From the NCBI RefSeq assembly GCF_022682495.2, contig NC_071397.1, positions 20,284,739 through 20,348,738 on the forward strand: a stretch of DNA of 64,000 nucleotides, written 5' to 3'. The position numbers were made by a program, and so were the translations under genes. The notes beneath the pieces were generated by a model that did no database searches, was not told where the DNA came from, and was given only the letters and a program-made list of their open reading frames with translations. Numbering within the stretch: the stretch's first letter is position 1; every line of letters starts with the position of its first letter. This stretch comes from Desmodus rotundus (taxonomy: Eukaryota; Chordata; Mammalia; Chiroptera; Phyllostomidae). Below, one piece after another: positions 57,101 to 61,402 of this stretch.

Positions 57101-60100
57101 GTCTGTTTTGCTTGTTAGTTGAGTTTGTTAATTATCTTATTTTTAAAATTAATGACTCAGCTTTAAAAGTAGGAATAAAATATGTACGTTGTATATGAAC
57201 ATAATATCTAGATATTTCTTTGTAGGTACAAGTATGAGCCCTACTTGTGCCATAAAGCAGCATTTTATTCTATTTCCCCATTGCATAAATTAAAATAAAT
57301 TTAAAAATGCATGATTTTCAGCTATACACCAACATCATTGTTTTAGGTTATCAAAGAAATATATTTTATTTAATACTACCTGAAATATGTATAAATATAT
57401 ATAAGCCGACTAATAGGAAGAAAGAAATTGAAATAAACTTTCTGCCAATTTCAGGATACAAGCAGCCACTAAAGATTCATATTCTTTAATATAGTTGATA
57501 AAAGTGAAATGAACCAAGACCACCAAAGTCATCATTCTTGCACTACATGCAAAGCAAGTTTTTAAATGTCTGAACTCTCATCTTCAGCAAATAATGTAGT
57601 CAAACATTAGCCTGTGCTATGTGAATCTATATTCAAGGGCATAAAGCTATTTCTTTTTTTTCCATTAATTATAATTTTAATTAGATATTTAATTGCTATA
57701 ATTGATTGTGGACTTCCTTTCGGTGTGACTGTATAGCCCACTTCTCTCTTCTCTGGAAACTGCTCCTTACGGTCTCATTTGTACCATGTGATATTATCTA
57801 CTACTTGACCATGACTCACCGATTAAGTTGGCTTTGACTGGAATTCAAAATAACCTTGAAAAACTTGCTTCTTATTTTTTTGAAGTATTCAAATTGGCTG
57901 TTTAAAACATCCAGGCTTTGTTTGCTCTTAAACATTTTCTGAATAACTTTCAACTATATAATTCAATGATTACATGTTTTTACCTAACTTCTGCTAATAA
58001 AGCTATTTCTTTATCCATAAATATTTCTTGTTTCAAGATACCAGGAAACAGTATGATCAGCACATTGTATAGTTCTATTGGGAAAAAGACTAACTCTGGT
58101 GCAAGTTATACCTAGACAAGGTCTAAGCACTTACAGAAAGAAAGAAAAATAAAAAACTTCACTCTCTTTTTCCACAGCACACAACATGCCTCTAACTCTA
58201 CTTCTTTCTTTCTGTTTCTTTTTTTCTCTTGTATATGTATATTGAATACCTACTCTATGTCTGATATCATGCTACGTACTGGCTTCAAAGATACATAAGA
58301 TACCTCAAAAAGGTCATAGTCTAGTAAGACAGACAACTGGCTAGTTAAGGAAAGTACAAACCATTATGAAAACGTTTAGGAGGGGTTAGTAACCTACCTG
58401 GGCAAAGTCAAGGGTGGTTGTATGGGAAAGCCAACAGGCAACCTGAAATCTGAAAGGACAGCTTTGGCCAGGTGAACAGGAGGACATTTTAATCAAGGGG
58501 AACAGTGCAAAGGTCCAGAGATGAGAGACGGACACAGCCAAAAAGACAAACCAATTTGTTTGGATAGCTCCAATACTTGAAAGAGCCAACAGAGTGCACA
58601 GGAAGGAACTGCTGTATTTGCTTTCTCCTCCTCTAACTTCTGACCTCAAAACACCAAAAATACTACTGTTTGTGGCCCATCTGATAAGGATGACATGCCC
58701 CTGGATTTGATGAGTTGGAAGAAAATGAGCTGAGCCAAGGTAATATGTAGCGAATTTTAACTCCTCTGTTTTTACTCATATTAAGTGGTCTCCCTTAAGT
58801 TGTGATTAAATGCCCAATTTAAAGTTATAAGGATGATTTATTCTGTATATAATTTAAATAAGATATCATAATTTCAAAGAATGATATTAGAAAAAATTGT
58901 TTAGTGTAATCAGTATTAGAATTTTTGTATCTCCTTAGGAGTAAATTATTAATCAATCTCCTCTTTCCCCCTCTTCCACTTCCTCACTCCCCTCCCTCCT
59001 TTTCTTTCCTTCCTGTTTCTTATCTTTGTCTACTTACATATGTGAGATGATGATAAGGCTCACATGAAGAGTCTTCAATTTTACAGTTACCTCAATGTAC
59101 CCATCATGGTAACCAGCAAAAATAAACATTATTGTCAGGTGAACATGTACAACAGTCAAGCTGTTATTCAAAACGAAAAAAAATCTGCCAAAACACAGAT
59201 TGGATTCATCTCAAAAATGCAAGTGTGATTATGATGTTACTCTTAAGGTGCTCTGTGGCAGGTGGTGGTGCGGCGCAGAAGGGCCCTACTCCCACAACCT
59301 CTGTGTGGTGACCACTGCCAGAGTTCAGAGCAGGGATACCAGAATGGAATTTGGCCCAAAGGTAAATTTTCTACCCAAGGGAATGCAGTTCTGTTATTTT
59401 TGGACACTGGTCTGGGGTTATGGGGGTTCTTTTGAGGTTTTGAAAGGACAGGAAAGTTGTATTTGCAGAGCTCTTCAATGTTGCTCTTCCTAAATACTGT
59501 CAGACTCACTATTGTCTGGACCTGCTAGTGTTTGTTGGATACTTGATTCTGTGGTTAACTATTACAGGCTTATTCTTGGCCCTTCCTACCCCTTTCCAGA
59601 GCCATAGAGCACATATTTCATACCTGTAAGGTTAGCCAAGACCATGGGTACAAAAAGCAAATGTTGCTGTTGATACACACCAGACAAAATACCACTCCAA
59701 GAGACCTGCTCCTTAGGGAGATGAATCACAGATGTCATAGAAAAGGAATGGACTAAAGATCAAAAGCATAGTTTAAATATTAGATACAGCTCTAACAAGC
59801 TGCATGATACTAGGTAAGCCTCTTAAATTTTGTGAATCTCTTTTCCCACTCAAAAAACAGAGAAGAGAGTCTACCTTTTCAGAGTATTGGATGGATTAAA
59901 CTATAAGAGTTATGCAAATATTGTTTTAATAAATTTTGTCAAGTTAAATCAATGTGTCAAACCATCTTATTTAACTGTTATGGAAACCAAAATTAATTTA
60001 TAGTAGAGCCCTTATAAGTTTAAAATATGAAAATAAGCAAACTCTTAAAAAGAAGTATGATATTTGTAACTGGTGGCTTGGGTAGCAGAACTACATTTAT

Positions 60101-61402
60101 TTATCCCTCCTTCTCTAATGAAAGTTTTCCTACAGGCACTCAGAACATTTACTGAGATGTCACTGTTCTAAGCCATTTACATGCATTATCTCACTCACAC
60201 TGCTTATCTCATTACCTCTATTAGATAACCTCCTGGGATGGTCCTGATAACCACCGTAAGAGGTCGTAAGAGGTCGGCACTTTTTCTTTATCTTCTTATC
60301 AGAAGCTGAACTCAATACCAGACTGTTTATTCTAAAATCTGATGGGTTAACAGAATAAACAATTTCCATTGTGCAAATGTACCATAGTTTTTTGATCCAC
60401 TCCTTTTCTGATGGGCACTTAGGTTGCTTCCAGCACTTGGCTATTGTAAATTGTGCTGCTATGAACATTGGGGTGCACAGTGCTTTTGGATTGGTGTTTC
60501 AGGGTTCTTAGGGTATAATCCCAGCAGTGGAATTGCTGGGTCAAAGGGCAGTTCCATTTTTAGTTTTCTGAGGAAATTCCATACTGTTTTCCACAGTGGC
60601 CTCACCAGTCTGCATTCCCACCAACAATGTACTAGGGTTCCCTTTTCTCTGCATCCTCTCCAACATTTGTTTGTTGATTTGTTTATGTTGGCCACTCTGA
60701 CTGGTGTGAGATGGTACCTCATGGATGGAACTGGAGAGCATTATGCAAAGTGAAATAAGCCAGGCGGTGAGGGACAAATACCATATGATCTCACCTTTAA
60801 CTGGAACATAATCAACAACAACAACAAAAAACAAAATATAACCAGAGACACTGAAGTTAAGAACAATCTAACAATAGCCAGAGGGGAGTGGGGAGGGGAC
60901 AATGGGGAGAGGGATTTACAGGAACTACTATAAAGGACACAAAGACAAAATCAAGGGGGAGGGTGGAGGCGAGGGAGGGAGATGGGTTCGGATGGGGTAA
61001 GGTGGAGGGATGGGGAGAAAATGCAGACAACTGTAATTGAATAAAAATAAAAAAAATTTTTTAAGAAAAAAGAAAAAAATAATAAAATTATTTAACTCAG
61101 CCATGAAAAAAAAAAAAACAATTTCCATAGGATTGTCTCAAAATTACCTCTGATAGAAGCTTTCCTCTTAGTTAATGTGTAACAAAGCAATTCATTCATT
61201 TTAGGAAATTACATCATCAAAGACACTAAGAATGGATCCTTAATAAGCTCTCCACACTTGCTTTCTACAATCAATGTGTTGATAATAAAAAGGGGCAATG
61301 CTGATAGTTCTTACTTGATCTTATTTCCCCATCTTCAGCTGATACAGAATTCTGAAGACACAGGACCAAAACTATCCAAAGAAATGTCATATGGTGAGCC
61401 AT
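83..61402 (-). CDS. COL21A1: COL21A1, collagen alpha-1(XXI) chain, N-terminal 586 codons in 15 exons (gene continues beyond left edge)
   Basis: Encodes a secreted FACIT-like collagen of the extracellular matrix. Exons, in transcript order: 61402-61315, 56597-56046, 41572-41404, 41312-41096, 38793-38620, 37624-37547, 35839-35831, 35517-35434, 29256-29194, 9960-9907, 9814-9761, 1585-1532, 1081-1028, 305-252, 136-83. Joined they give an uninterrupted frame of 586 codons. Domain order is signal peptide, VWA, TSPN/LamG-like, Cys-rich hinge, Gly-X-Y helix, which is the architecture known for collagen XXI; the VWA and TSPN residues agree closely with the human protein as I remember it. All acceptors are AG and all donors GT, except the donor of the 1028-1081 exon (GG). 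Human collagen XXI is about 957 residues, so roughly 370 C-terminal residues lie outside. No inactivating stop or frameshift was seen in any exon. Confidence 0.96.
252..305 (-). CDS. COL21A1: COL21A1 exon 14: collagen triple-helix segment (54 bp)
   Basis: Eighteen codons, [18 protein letters not shown]. Acceptor ATACAG; donor GCT|GTGAGT. Follows directly on the GKK of the previous exon, as in the human chain. Confidence 0.93.
545..660 (+). mobile_element. L1 3' UTR fragment
   Basis: A G-rich stretch (GTTGGGGAGAGTGG) followed by GGAGACAACTGTA and an AATAATAAATA tail. The same 3' signature ends the larger L1 copies near 24110 and 61045, so this is a 5'-truncated L1 stub in sense to the plus strand, antisense to COL21A1. 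Confidence 0.75.
1028..1081 (-). CDS. COL21A1: COL21A1 exon 13: collagen triple-helix segment (54 bp) with GG instead of GT donor
   Basis: Eighteen codons, [18 protein letters not shown], in frame with both neighbours. The acceptor CTTCTAG is normal. The exon end should be at 1028, since homology and the 54-bp rule both place it after GKK, but the following bases on the transcript strand are GGAAGTCTGG: positions 1027-1026 read GG where GT is required. The remainder (AAG|GnAAGT) looks like a consensus donor with a T-to-G change at +2. The nearest downstream GTs would add 4 or 23 nt and shift the frame; read-through meets an in-frame TGA after eleven codons. Confidence 0.85.
1397..1432. repeat. 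(TTTA)n microsatellite
   Basis: About seven to eight uninterrupted TTTA units in the intron between the exons at 1081 and 1532. Confidence 0.9.
1532..1585 (-). CDS. COL21A1: COL21A1 exon 12: collagen triple-helix segment (54 bp)
   Basis: Eighteen codons, [18 protein letters not shown]. Acceptor TTTTCAG; donor AAG|GTTGGC, which is GT but a poor match to consensus at +3 and +4. Relative to the human chain as I recall it, a Y-position proline is replaced by serine (GFS) and a serine by leucine (GLK); glycine periodicity is intact. Confidence 0.93.
1745..2430 (-). other. Possible processed-transcript remnant, unidentified
   Basis: On the minus strand a 64-codon open reading (2426-2232, ends LRTYLQLPY) is followed by about 480 bases of non-repetitive sequence ending in AATAAA at about 1765 with a short A-rich stretch. 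The layout resembles a retrocopy 3' end. I do not recognise the peptide and see no long poly(A) or flanking duplication; an unannotated old transposon is as likely. Confidence 0.2.
2705..2765. repeat. TG-rich simple repeat
   Basis: Interrupted TGTGTGTATG units, then TGTGTGTGTGG; an imperfect (TG)n tract. Confidence 0.7.
2945..3440. mobile_element. LTR-like repeat, copy 1
   Basis: Contains a segment (about 3305-3410) with GGAACAACAGCTTTCCACAT, GCATTAATCA and TTGAGTTCCCC. The same blocks in the same order recur at 44045-44145. Two copies in different introns identify this as a dispersed repeat; its composition suggests an old LTR, but no TG...CA ends or retroviral coding sequence were found. 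Confidence 0.4.
3715..6390 (+). mobile_element. 5'-truncated L1 (ORF2 C-terminal two thirds and 3' UTR)
   Basis: Starts inside ORF2 at the reverse transcriptase (peptide [20 protein letters not shown]) and continues through the catalytic motif [13 protein letters not shown] near 4400, the C-terminal domain (5400-6080) and a G-rich 3' UTR ending in AATAAAATAACAATT. Numerous stops and frameshifts. A poly(A)/(GAAA)n expansion sits at 5130-5165. Antisense to COL21A1 and dead. Confidence 0.93.
8290..8570 (-). mobile_element. Ancient mammalian interspersed repeat (L2-like), reverse orientation
   Basis: Contains the recognisable block GTGTCAAACGCTGCTGAGAC followed by ATCAGACAAGAT, preceded by purine-rich AGAAGGAGGAA; this resembles reverse-oriented copies of the old repeat seen forward at 24490. 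The family name is from memory of its consensus. Confidence 0.4.
9733..9757. repeat. (TG)n microsatellite beside a splice donor
   Basis: About eleven TG units ending 4 bases from the donor of the 9761-9814 exon (so (CA)n on the transcript strand). Confidence 0.9.
9761..9814 (-). CDS. COL21A1: COL21A1 exon 11: collagen triple-helix segment (54 bp)
   Basis: Eighteen codons, [18 protein letters not shown], matching the human segment at nearly every position as I recall it. Acceptor TTTAG; donor AAG|GTAAAC. A (TG)n run starts immediately beyond the donor in the plus-strand view at 9733-9757, i.e. a (CA)n tract only about 4-30 bases into the intron. Confidence 0.94.
9907..9960 (-). CDS. COL21A1: COL21A1 exon 10: collagen triple-helix segment (54 bp)
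   Basis: Eighteen codons, six Gly-X-Y triplets: [18 protein letters not shown]. Acceptor CTGTAG; donor CAA|GTATGT. The 19-kb intron upstream (9961-29193) is the longest in the window; the intron downstream is only 92 bp. Confidence 0.93.
10690..10770. repeat. Short tandem array, about 20-bp unit, four copies
   Basis: The core ATGTCACTTGGACCA occurs at about 10694, 10713 and 10735, with a diverged fourth copy (TGTTAACTTGGACCACC) near 10750. Spacing alternates around 19-22 bases because of small indels. It sits in unique intronic sequence. Confidence 0.8.
11985..12150 (-). mobile_element. MIR SINE relic, reverse orientation
   Basis: Matches the reverse MIR consensus: TATCCCCATTTTAAAATGAG, GCACAGAGGTTAAGTGACT and GAGTTACATAGATAGTCAG with heavy divergence. 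Confidence 0.75.
12300..12510 (+). mobile_element. MIR SINE relic
   Basis: Forward MIR pattern: a degraded 'TTGGCTAGGTCACTTTGCCT' core, then a pyrimidine run, TGATAATACCCATTTTACTT and the tail TGCCTGGCAGATGTTAGGGT CTCAATAAATG. Confidence 0.6.
12695..12872 (-). mobile_element. Ves-type tRNA-derived SINE, reverse orientation
   Basis: Read on the minus strand it begins GCCCTGGATGGGTAGCTCAG TTGGTTG (A box), continues GGTTGTGGGTTCAGTCTCC (B box region) and ends with the pyrimidine-rich TCTCTCTCTTCCTCTCTTTG AAATCCATAAAAATA tail typical of bat Ves SINEs. An older, diverged subfamily. Confidence 0.9.
14296..14850 (-). mobile_element. Decayed mariner-like DNA transposon
   Basis: The ends carry inverted repeats built on GGGGGGCCCCCAAG (14296) and its reverse GGGGGGTCCCCCTT (14831). 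The minus strand encodes the C-terminal transposase block [26 protein letters not shown], matching the mariner YSPDL(A/T)PCDF(W/F)LF signature around the third catalytic Asp. Here the catalytic D is replaced (TPKYF) and the frame is broken, so it is dead. At about 555 bp it is roughly half the length of a complete mariner, so it is internally deleted. Confidence 0.75.
14990..15300 (-). mobile_element. Ancient L2-like interspersed repeat, reverse orientation
   Basis: Purine-rich text with GGTTCCTGCAGGGAAGAGAT and GATGCCCAGGATTCTGGCTT GGGCAGCAGGGTGG, resembling the reverse complement of the element at 24490. Confidence 0.4.
15930..16250 (-). mobile_element. L1 3' UTR fragment, reverse orientation
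   Basis: Begins TTTTTTATTGTTTAAGTACGG TTGTCTCC, the reverse complement of the bat L1 3' end, followed by the C-rich (reverse G-rich) UTR, TTTGTCCACATGTCCTTTAT and ending in ORF2-end text (ATCATATGGTATTTGTCTTT). Sense with COL21A1. Confidence 0.88.
16340..16580 (+). mobile_element. Ancient L2-like 3' end
   Basis: Contains TTACCATCATCTGATATTAT, TGTCTCTCCCCAATAGAATG TGACCTC and TGTTCACTGCTATATTTCC with a GAATGAATAAATAA end, the familiar 3' end of an old mammalian repeat. Confidence 0.5.
16589..16688. mobile_element. Palindromic mariner-type MITE (about 100 bp)
   Basis: Two 28-bp terminal inverted repeats, GGGCGGACAAAAGTAGGTTG plus ACAGTTGT at 16589-16616 and the reverse of GGGTGGGCAAAGGTAGGTTG plus ACATTTGT at 16661-16688, agreeing at about 24 of 28 positions, around an AT-rich 44-bp centre (ATACAAATAAATAATACAAT). 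A hairpin MITE with no coding capacity. Confidence 0.8.
19127..20030 (+). pseudogene. L1 ORF1 pseudogene
   Basis: Begins [20 protein letters not shown]. The N-terminal coiled coil ([20 protein letters not shown] and [20 protein letters not shown]) is intact to 19516; after a frameshift the RRM-like domain resumes near 19545 ([20 protein letters not shown], then PRH-like [20 protein letters not shown]). A stop interrupts the C-terminal domain at about 19918 ([11 protein letters not shown]). ORF1p is the RNA-binding chaperone of L1. Confidence 0.9.
20075..23911 (+). pseudogene. L1 ORF2 pseudogene
   Basis: Starts [20 protein letters not shown] and stops after 25 codons (KDIE*). The endonuclease domain keeps GDFN (about 20500) and SDH (about 20755); the reverse transcriptase catalytic motif is altered to [12 protein letters not shown] near 22155 (FADD expected); the C-terminal domain runs to about 23910. 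Many stops and frameshifts (e.g. 20996, 21597, 22606). Confidence 0.92.
24120..24378 (+). mobile_element. Older L1 3' UTR fragment
   Basis: CAGACTGACAGCTGTCAGAA GG, purine-rich text, GACACAGACAACAGCATGGT and a GTCAACAATAAAAATTAAG tail directly abut the end of the younger L1, indicating the younger copy inserted beside or into the older one. Confidence 0.7.
24395..24475. repeat. (TG)n/(CA)n and (CATA)n compound microsatellite
   Basis: TGTGTGTGTGTATAGGACAC followed by ACACATACATACATACACAC and ATACATATACATATACACAC. Confidence 0.9.
24485..24965 (+). mobile_element. L2-like LINE relic
   Basis: Recognisable blocks in order: CCAAAACTAAACTCCAGATT, TTACATCCAATACATCAGCA AATCCCATCAGCCCTAAC, GAGCCTCCTGACTGTTTTCA, TCTGTTCTCAACCAAAAAGT CAGAGTAATTC, ACAGCCAAAGCCATCACAAT GGCCTA. 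This is the order of an ancient mammalian repeat. Confidence 0.6.
26233..26625 (-). mobile_element. MaLR (MLT1-like) solo LTR, reverse orientation
   Basis: Begins TATCAGTTTTCTATTGCTGC TGTACCAAATTACC, continues with a GGTCTAGGGGAGAACCCGTT block and CTTATCAGGACTCTTGTGAT TACACC, as in the reverse complement of MLT/MST-type LTR consensus sequences. No internal retroviral sequence flanks it. Confidence 0.6.
27700..28470 (+). mobile_element. L2 LINE relic
   Basis: Diverged L2 ORF-like text: CTGATCGCTCCCTTCTTAAA ATGC, TCTCCTGGGATGCCACATTT TCCTGGCTTTCC and TTTTCATTCTCAAACATATC CC. No intact frame. Confidence 0.6.
29194..29256 (-). CDS. COL21A1: COL21A1 exon 9: collagen triple-helix segment
   Basis: A 63-bp exon of seven Gly-X-Y triplets: [20 protein letters not shown] then P. 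Acceptor CCCTAG at 29257. Two overlapping donors exist: GTAAGCC, which would give a 55-bp out-of-frame exon, and GTGAGT, 8 bp further on, which gives 63 bp and keeps the triplets. The second is chosen because the next exon continues GYQG in frame. Confidence 0.93.
30690..31110 (+). mobile_element. L2 3' end relic
   Basis: Ends with TAGACTCCTTGAAAACATGG TCCAT ... AGTAACTATTTGCTGAATGA, the usual L2 3' end pattern ('CTCCTTGAGGGCAG ... TTGTTGAATGAA'). Confidence 0.6.
31650..31840 (-). mobile_element. MIR SINE relic, reverse orientation
   Basis: CTTAATCCTCATAATAATTC, TTTTATTATTTCCATTTTCT, GTTTAGGTAACTTGCTCCAG GCCACAGAAC and GGTGGAGTTGGAATTCAAA follow the reverse MIR consensus. Confidence 0.8.
33098..33140. 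repeat. (AT)n(AC)n microsatellite
   Basis: About eleven TA units, then ACACACACAC and ATATATAT. Confidence 0.9.
35434..35517 (-). CDS. COL21A1: COL21A1 exon 8: hinge and first Gly-X-Y triplets
   Basis: An 84-bp exon, 28 codons: [20 protein letters not shown] followed by KPGLQGPK. It carries three cysteines likely to form inter-chain or hinge disulphides and begins the collagenous region. Acceptor TTTGTAG; donor AAA|GTGAGT. Phase 0 at both ends. Confidence 0.95.
35831..35839 (-). CDS. COL21A1: COL21A1 exon 7: 9-bp microexon coding Asn-Gly-Glu
   Basis: The minus strand reads TTCTTTCAG|AATGGTGAG|GTAGGCC. The three codons N-G-E exactly supply the residues expected between CEIPGF (exon 6) and CLNGPSD (exon 8) in the human protein as I recall it. 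The exon is bounded by a good acceptor with a pyrimidine run and a GT donor, and is symmetric (phase 0), so inclusion or skipping keeps the frame. It lies 313 bp upstream of exon 8 on the transcript. Confidence 0.86.
37547..37624 (-). CDS. COL21A1: COL21A1 exon 6: end of TSPN domain, Cys-rich hinge
   Basis: A 78-bp exon, 26 codons: [20 protein letters not shown] then CEIPGF. The two cysteines match the pair that closes the TSPN domain and starts the hinge in human collagen XXI. Acceptor CCTAG at 37625; donor GTAAGTAGG, a strong consensus site, at 37546. Phase 0 at both ends. Confidence 0.94.
38620..38793 (-). CDS. COL21A1: COL21A1 exon 5: TSPN/LamG-like domain
   Basis: A 174-bp exon (58 codons, phase 0 at both ends). 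It begins [20 protein letters not shown] and includes [28 protein letters not shown] and ends GKEETVQ. The W-H-x-I-R-L-L-V and Y-I-D-D strands are hallmark TSPN/LamG features. Acceptor CTACAG; donor CAG|GTGACT. The exon is symmetric and could be skipped without a frameshift. Confidence 0.95.
39000..40345 (+). mobile_element. L2 LINE relic
   Basis: Stretches resembling L2: CTCATGCATTTCTTCAGGTC AATTACTACTTCTATGG, TTCCAAACAAACTTGAACTT and the terminal AATAAGCTCCTTGAAGGCAA AAAACATGCC ... TCTGGCACATTGCCTTTAGT A. Fills most of the intron between exons 4 and 5. Confidence 0.55.
40735..40905 (+). mobile_element. MIR SINE relic
   Basis: CACCACCTACTAGCTCTGTT ACTTTGAG, TTGGCTTCTTTGTCTGCAAA ATGGGAACAACAGG and TGTGCCTGGCAACTAGTAGT match the forward MIR consensus. 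Confidence 0.85.
41096..41312 (-). CDS. COL21A1: COL21A1 exon 4: TSPN/LamG-like domain
   Basis: A 217-bp exon coding for [20 protein letters not shown], then [20 protein letters not shown] and the strand [20 protein letters not shown]. This is the core of the thrombospondin N-terminal-like fold found in FACIT collagens. Donor AAG|GTAAAG at 41095; acceptor CCTAG at 41313. The intron to exon 3 is only 91 bp, close to the mammalian minimum. Open reading continues for a few codons into the next intron, so splice sites rather than stops define the end. It ends in phase 0. Confidence 0.95.
41404..41572 (-). CDS. COL21A1: COL21A1 exon 3: linker and start of TSPN domain
   Basis: A 169-bp exon reading [19 protein letters not shown] and onward, including a Lys-rich stretch [11 protein letters not shown] and then [14 protein letters not shown]. 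It joins the VWA domain to the thrombospondin N-terminal/laminin-G-like domain. Acceptor TATAG at 41573-41577, donor GTAAATG beginning at 41403. Entry is phase 1 and exit phase 2; the last codon is finished as Ser by the next exon, only 91 bp away. Confidence 0.94.
41573..43390. other. Start of the 14.5-kb intron 2, no clear content
   Basis: Unique AT-rich sequence with a possible short MIR piece at 41945-42010. A GC-richer patch at 42790-43000 (CAGGAGCAGGCCCTGCCCAC) is not recognised. Confidence 0.4.
43390..43560 (+). mobile_element. MIR SINE relic
   Basis: CCTCGTAACCTCTCATGAGC, then ATAATCATCCTCATAGGGTT TGTGTGATGATCAGATATG and TGTGAAAGTGCTTTGTCATT, in MIR order. Confidence 0.75.
43925..44650. 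mobile_element. LTR-like repeat, copy 2
   Basis: Carries GGAATAACACCTTTCCACAT GCATTAGT, then CTTAAGCCTATTGGTTAAGG CTAAAATC and CCTGAGTTCTCC, collinear with 3305-3410. Flanked by GC-richer sequence (CAAATGGGGTCCTGTTGCCC C at 43945). Probably an old LTR; no PBS, polypurine tract or coding region could be assigned. Confidence 0.4.
45132..45232. repeat. (AC)n microsatellite running into a perfect 21-bp inverted repeat
   Basis: About twelve AC units (45132-45156) become GTGTGTGT, then the arms 45160-45180 and 45189-45209 are exact reverse complements (outer end TGTGTATCTATATC, inner end CTCTAGAT) around an 8-base loop AGATATAT. GATA-like repeats (ATATAGATATATAGATATC) follow to 45230. Confidence 0.92.
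46540..46650 (-). mobile_element. MIR fragment, reverse orientation
   Basis: CACTTAGCCCAAGATCACAT and GTCAGAAATCAAACCCAGAT CTG resemble the reverse MIR core. Confidence 0.55.
47555..49190 (+). mobile_element. 5'-truncated L1, ORF2 C-terminal domain and 3' UTR
   Basis: Starts AAGAAAGAAATTGAAGAAGA and continues through [20 protein letters not shown], the conserved [18 protein letters not shown] region (about 48190), [17 protein letters not shown] and a 3' UTR ending in AATGGAAAAAAATAGAATAG. More diverged than the copy at 18600. Antisense to COL21A1. Confidence 0.9.
49285..49345 (-). mobile_element. SINE tail fragment (Ves-like), reverse orientation
   Basis: CTTATTTTTAGAGAGAGAGG AAAGGAGGGAGAAACATCA is the reverse of the pyrimidine-rich Ves SINE 3' part; the head is missing. 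Confidence 0.5.
49350..49452 (-). mobile_element. Mariner terminal fragment
   Basis: GGCTGCTAGGTTACATCGAA, then TGTTATATTAACAATGGCTG GACTTTTTCTGGACAGC, is the reverse complement, with few differences, of the left end of the mariner at 54421-54515. Confidence 0.8.
49660..52350 (+). mobile_element. Old L1 fragment (ORF2 to 3' UTR)
   Basis: ORF2 endonuclease text ([20 protein letters not shown] near 50310, a diverged GDFN motif), N-terminal RT region at 51240-51290 and later ORF2 pieces, then a 3' UTR with GACTCAGAGAAACAGAAAGT AGAATGGTGGTTGTCAG (52165) and an end near ACCAAAACAACAAAAT. Riddled with stops and deletions. Confidence 0.8.
52355..53210 (+). mobile_element. Second old L1 3' end, head-to-tail with the previous one
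   Basis: ATGCTCAACGTCACTAATCG restarts within the ORF2 C-terminal region immediately after the 3' UTR of the preceding L1, continues through CAGAGGGGAGGGGTTAGGTG and ends GTTGTATACCTGAAACTAAT ACAAAATAATATTG. Two stacked truncated insertions. Confidence 0.82.
53495..53722 (+). mobile_element. Ves-type tRNA-derived SINE
   Basis: Begins GCCCTGGCTGGTGTGGCTCA GTGGGTGAG (RNA polymerase III A box), with the B-box region CAGTTTGATTCTCAG, then GCCTGGGTCGTGGGCCAGGT CCCC and the TTTCTCTCACACAATGATGT TTC pyrimidine-rich end and A-rich tail. This is the most diagnostic bat element in the window. Confidence 0.95.
53738..53922 (+). mobile_element. Second Ves-type SINE, directly adjacent
   Basis: GCCCTGGCCAGTGTGAAATC, GAGGGTTTGGTCCCTACTCC (degraded B box), TCTCACACTGATGTTTCTCT CTCCCCCTTCCTCTC and a TGAAAGCAATGAAAAAATGT CCTC tail. 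More diverged than its neighbour, same orientation. Confidence 0.9.
54421..55088 (+). mobile_element. Internally deleted mariner transposon
   Basis: Left terminal repeat GTCTGTCCAGAAAAAGTCCA GACATTGT; right terminal repeat reads in reverse GTCTGCCCAGAAAGTATCTA GCCATGTA. Between them is a transposase remnant: an N-terminal start MTEQVER, a stop, then [14 protein letters not shown] and [10 protein letters not shown] (about 54618-54730), and the C-terminal block [34 protein letters not shown] (about 54830-54930). The catalytic Asp of PCDF is Asn here. About 350 bp of coding region versus about 1 kb in a complete mariner, so the catalytic core is deleted. Confidence 0.88.
55089..56045. other. Intronic sequence before exon 2
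   Basis: Very AT-rich unique sequence; I see no repeat, exon or regulatory element I can support. Confidence 0.5.
56046..56597 (-). CDS. COL21A1: COL21A1 exon 2: von Willebrand factor A domain
   Basis: A 552-bp exon coding for a complete VWA (integrin I-like) domain, a metal-dependent protein-binding module. The MIDAS elements are all present: DGSYS (DxSxS) near the start, the conserved Thr in GGNTRTGKA, and the Asp in [11 protein letters not shown] is a potential N-glycosylation site. Acceptor CTTAG lies at 56598-56602; donor GTGAGCC is at 56045 downwards. Both flanking junctions split codons after the first base (phase 1), so the domain could be shuffled or skipped in frame. A separate upstream open reading extends past 56597 into the intron, but the splice acceptor and homology fix the boundary at 56597. 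Confidence 0.97.
56740..56800 (+). mobile_element. Short L1 3' end stub
   Basis: TACATATCAATTATACCCCA ATAAAGCAGAA followed by an A/T-rich run is the 3' terminus of old mammalian L1 families. Confidence 0.6.
56930..57125 (-). mobile_element. L1 3' UTR fragment, reverse orientation
   Basis: TTTAATCTTTATTGTATTTT TCCATTACCATTTAGTCCCC, CACCCCTGCAATCACCACAC TGTTGTCC and the C-rich tract are the reverse complement of the 3' UTR at 49040-49160. Confidence 0.88.
57126..60356. other. COL21A1 intron 1, mostly unannotatable
   Basis: Unique sequence apart from a MIR relic at about 59750-59940. GC-richer open readings on both strands at 59200-59509 have no recognisable domain and look fortuitous. Confidence 0.45.
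59750..59940 (+). mobile_element. MIR SINE relic
   Basis: TACAGCTCTAACAAGCTGCA TGATACTAGGTAAGCCTC and AATCTCTTTTCCCACTCAAA AAAC follow MIR order with strong divergence. Confidence 0.55.
60370..61115. mobile_element. Twin-primed L1: 5' part inverted, 3' part forward
   Basis: 60370-60720 is L1 ORF2 C-terminal sequence in reverse orientation (its minus strand encodes [16 protein letters not shown] and [18 protein letters not shown]). At 60721 the orientation flips: ATGGATGGAACTGGAGAGCA starts the downstream L1 segment on the plus strand, running through the 3' UTR to GACAACTGTAATTGAATAAA and an A-rich tail. A 13-bp direct repeat, AAACAATTTCCAT, flanks the unit at 60357-60369 and 61116-61128. 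Confidence 0.93.

Noticed and set aside
59200..59509. Overlapping ORFs on both strands (97 and 88 codons)
   Set aside because: No recognisable motif and no splice signals; both strands open by chance in a slightly GC-richer patch.
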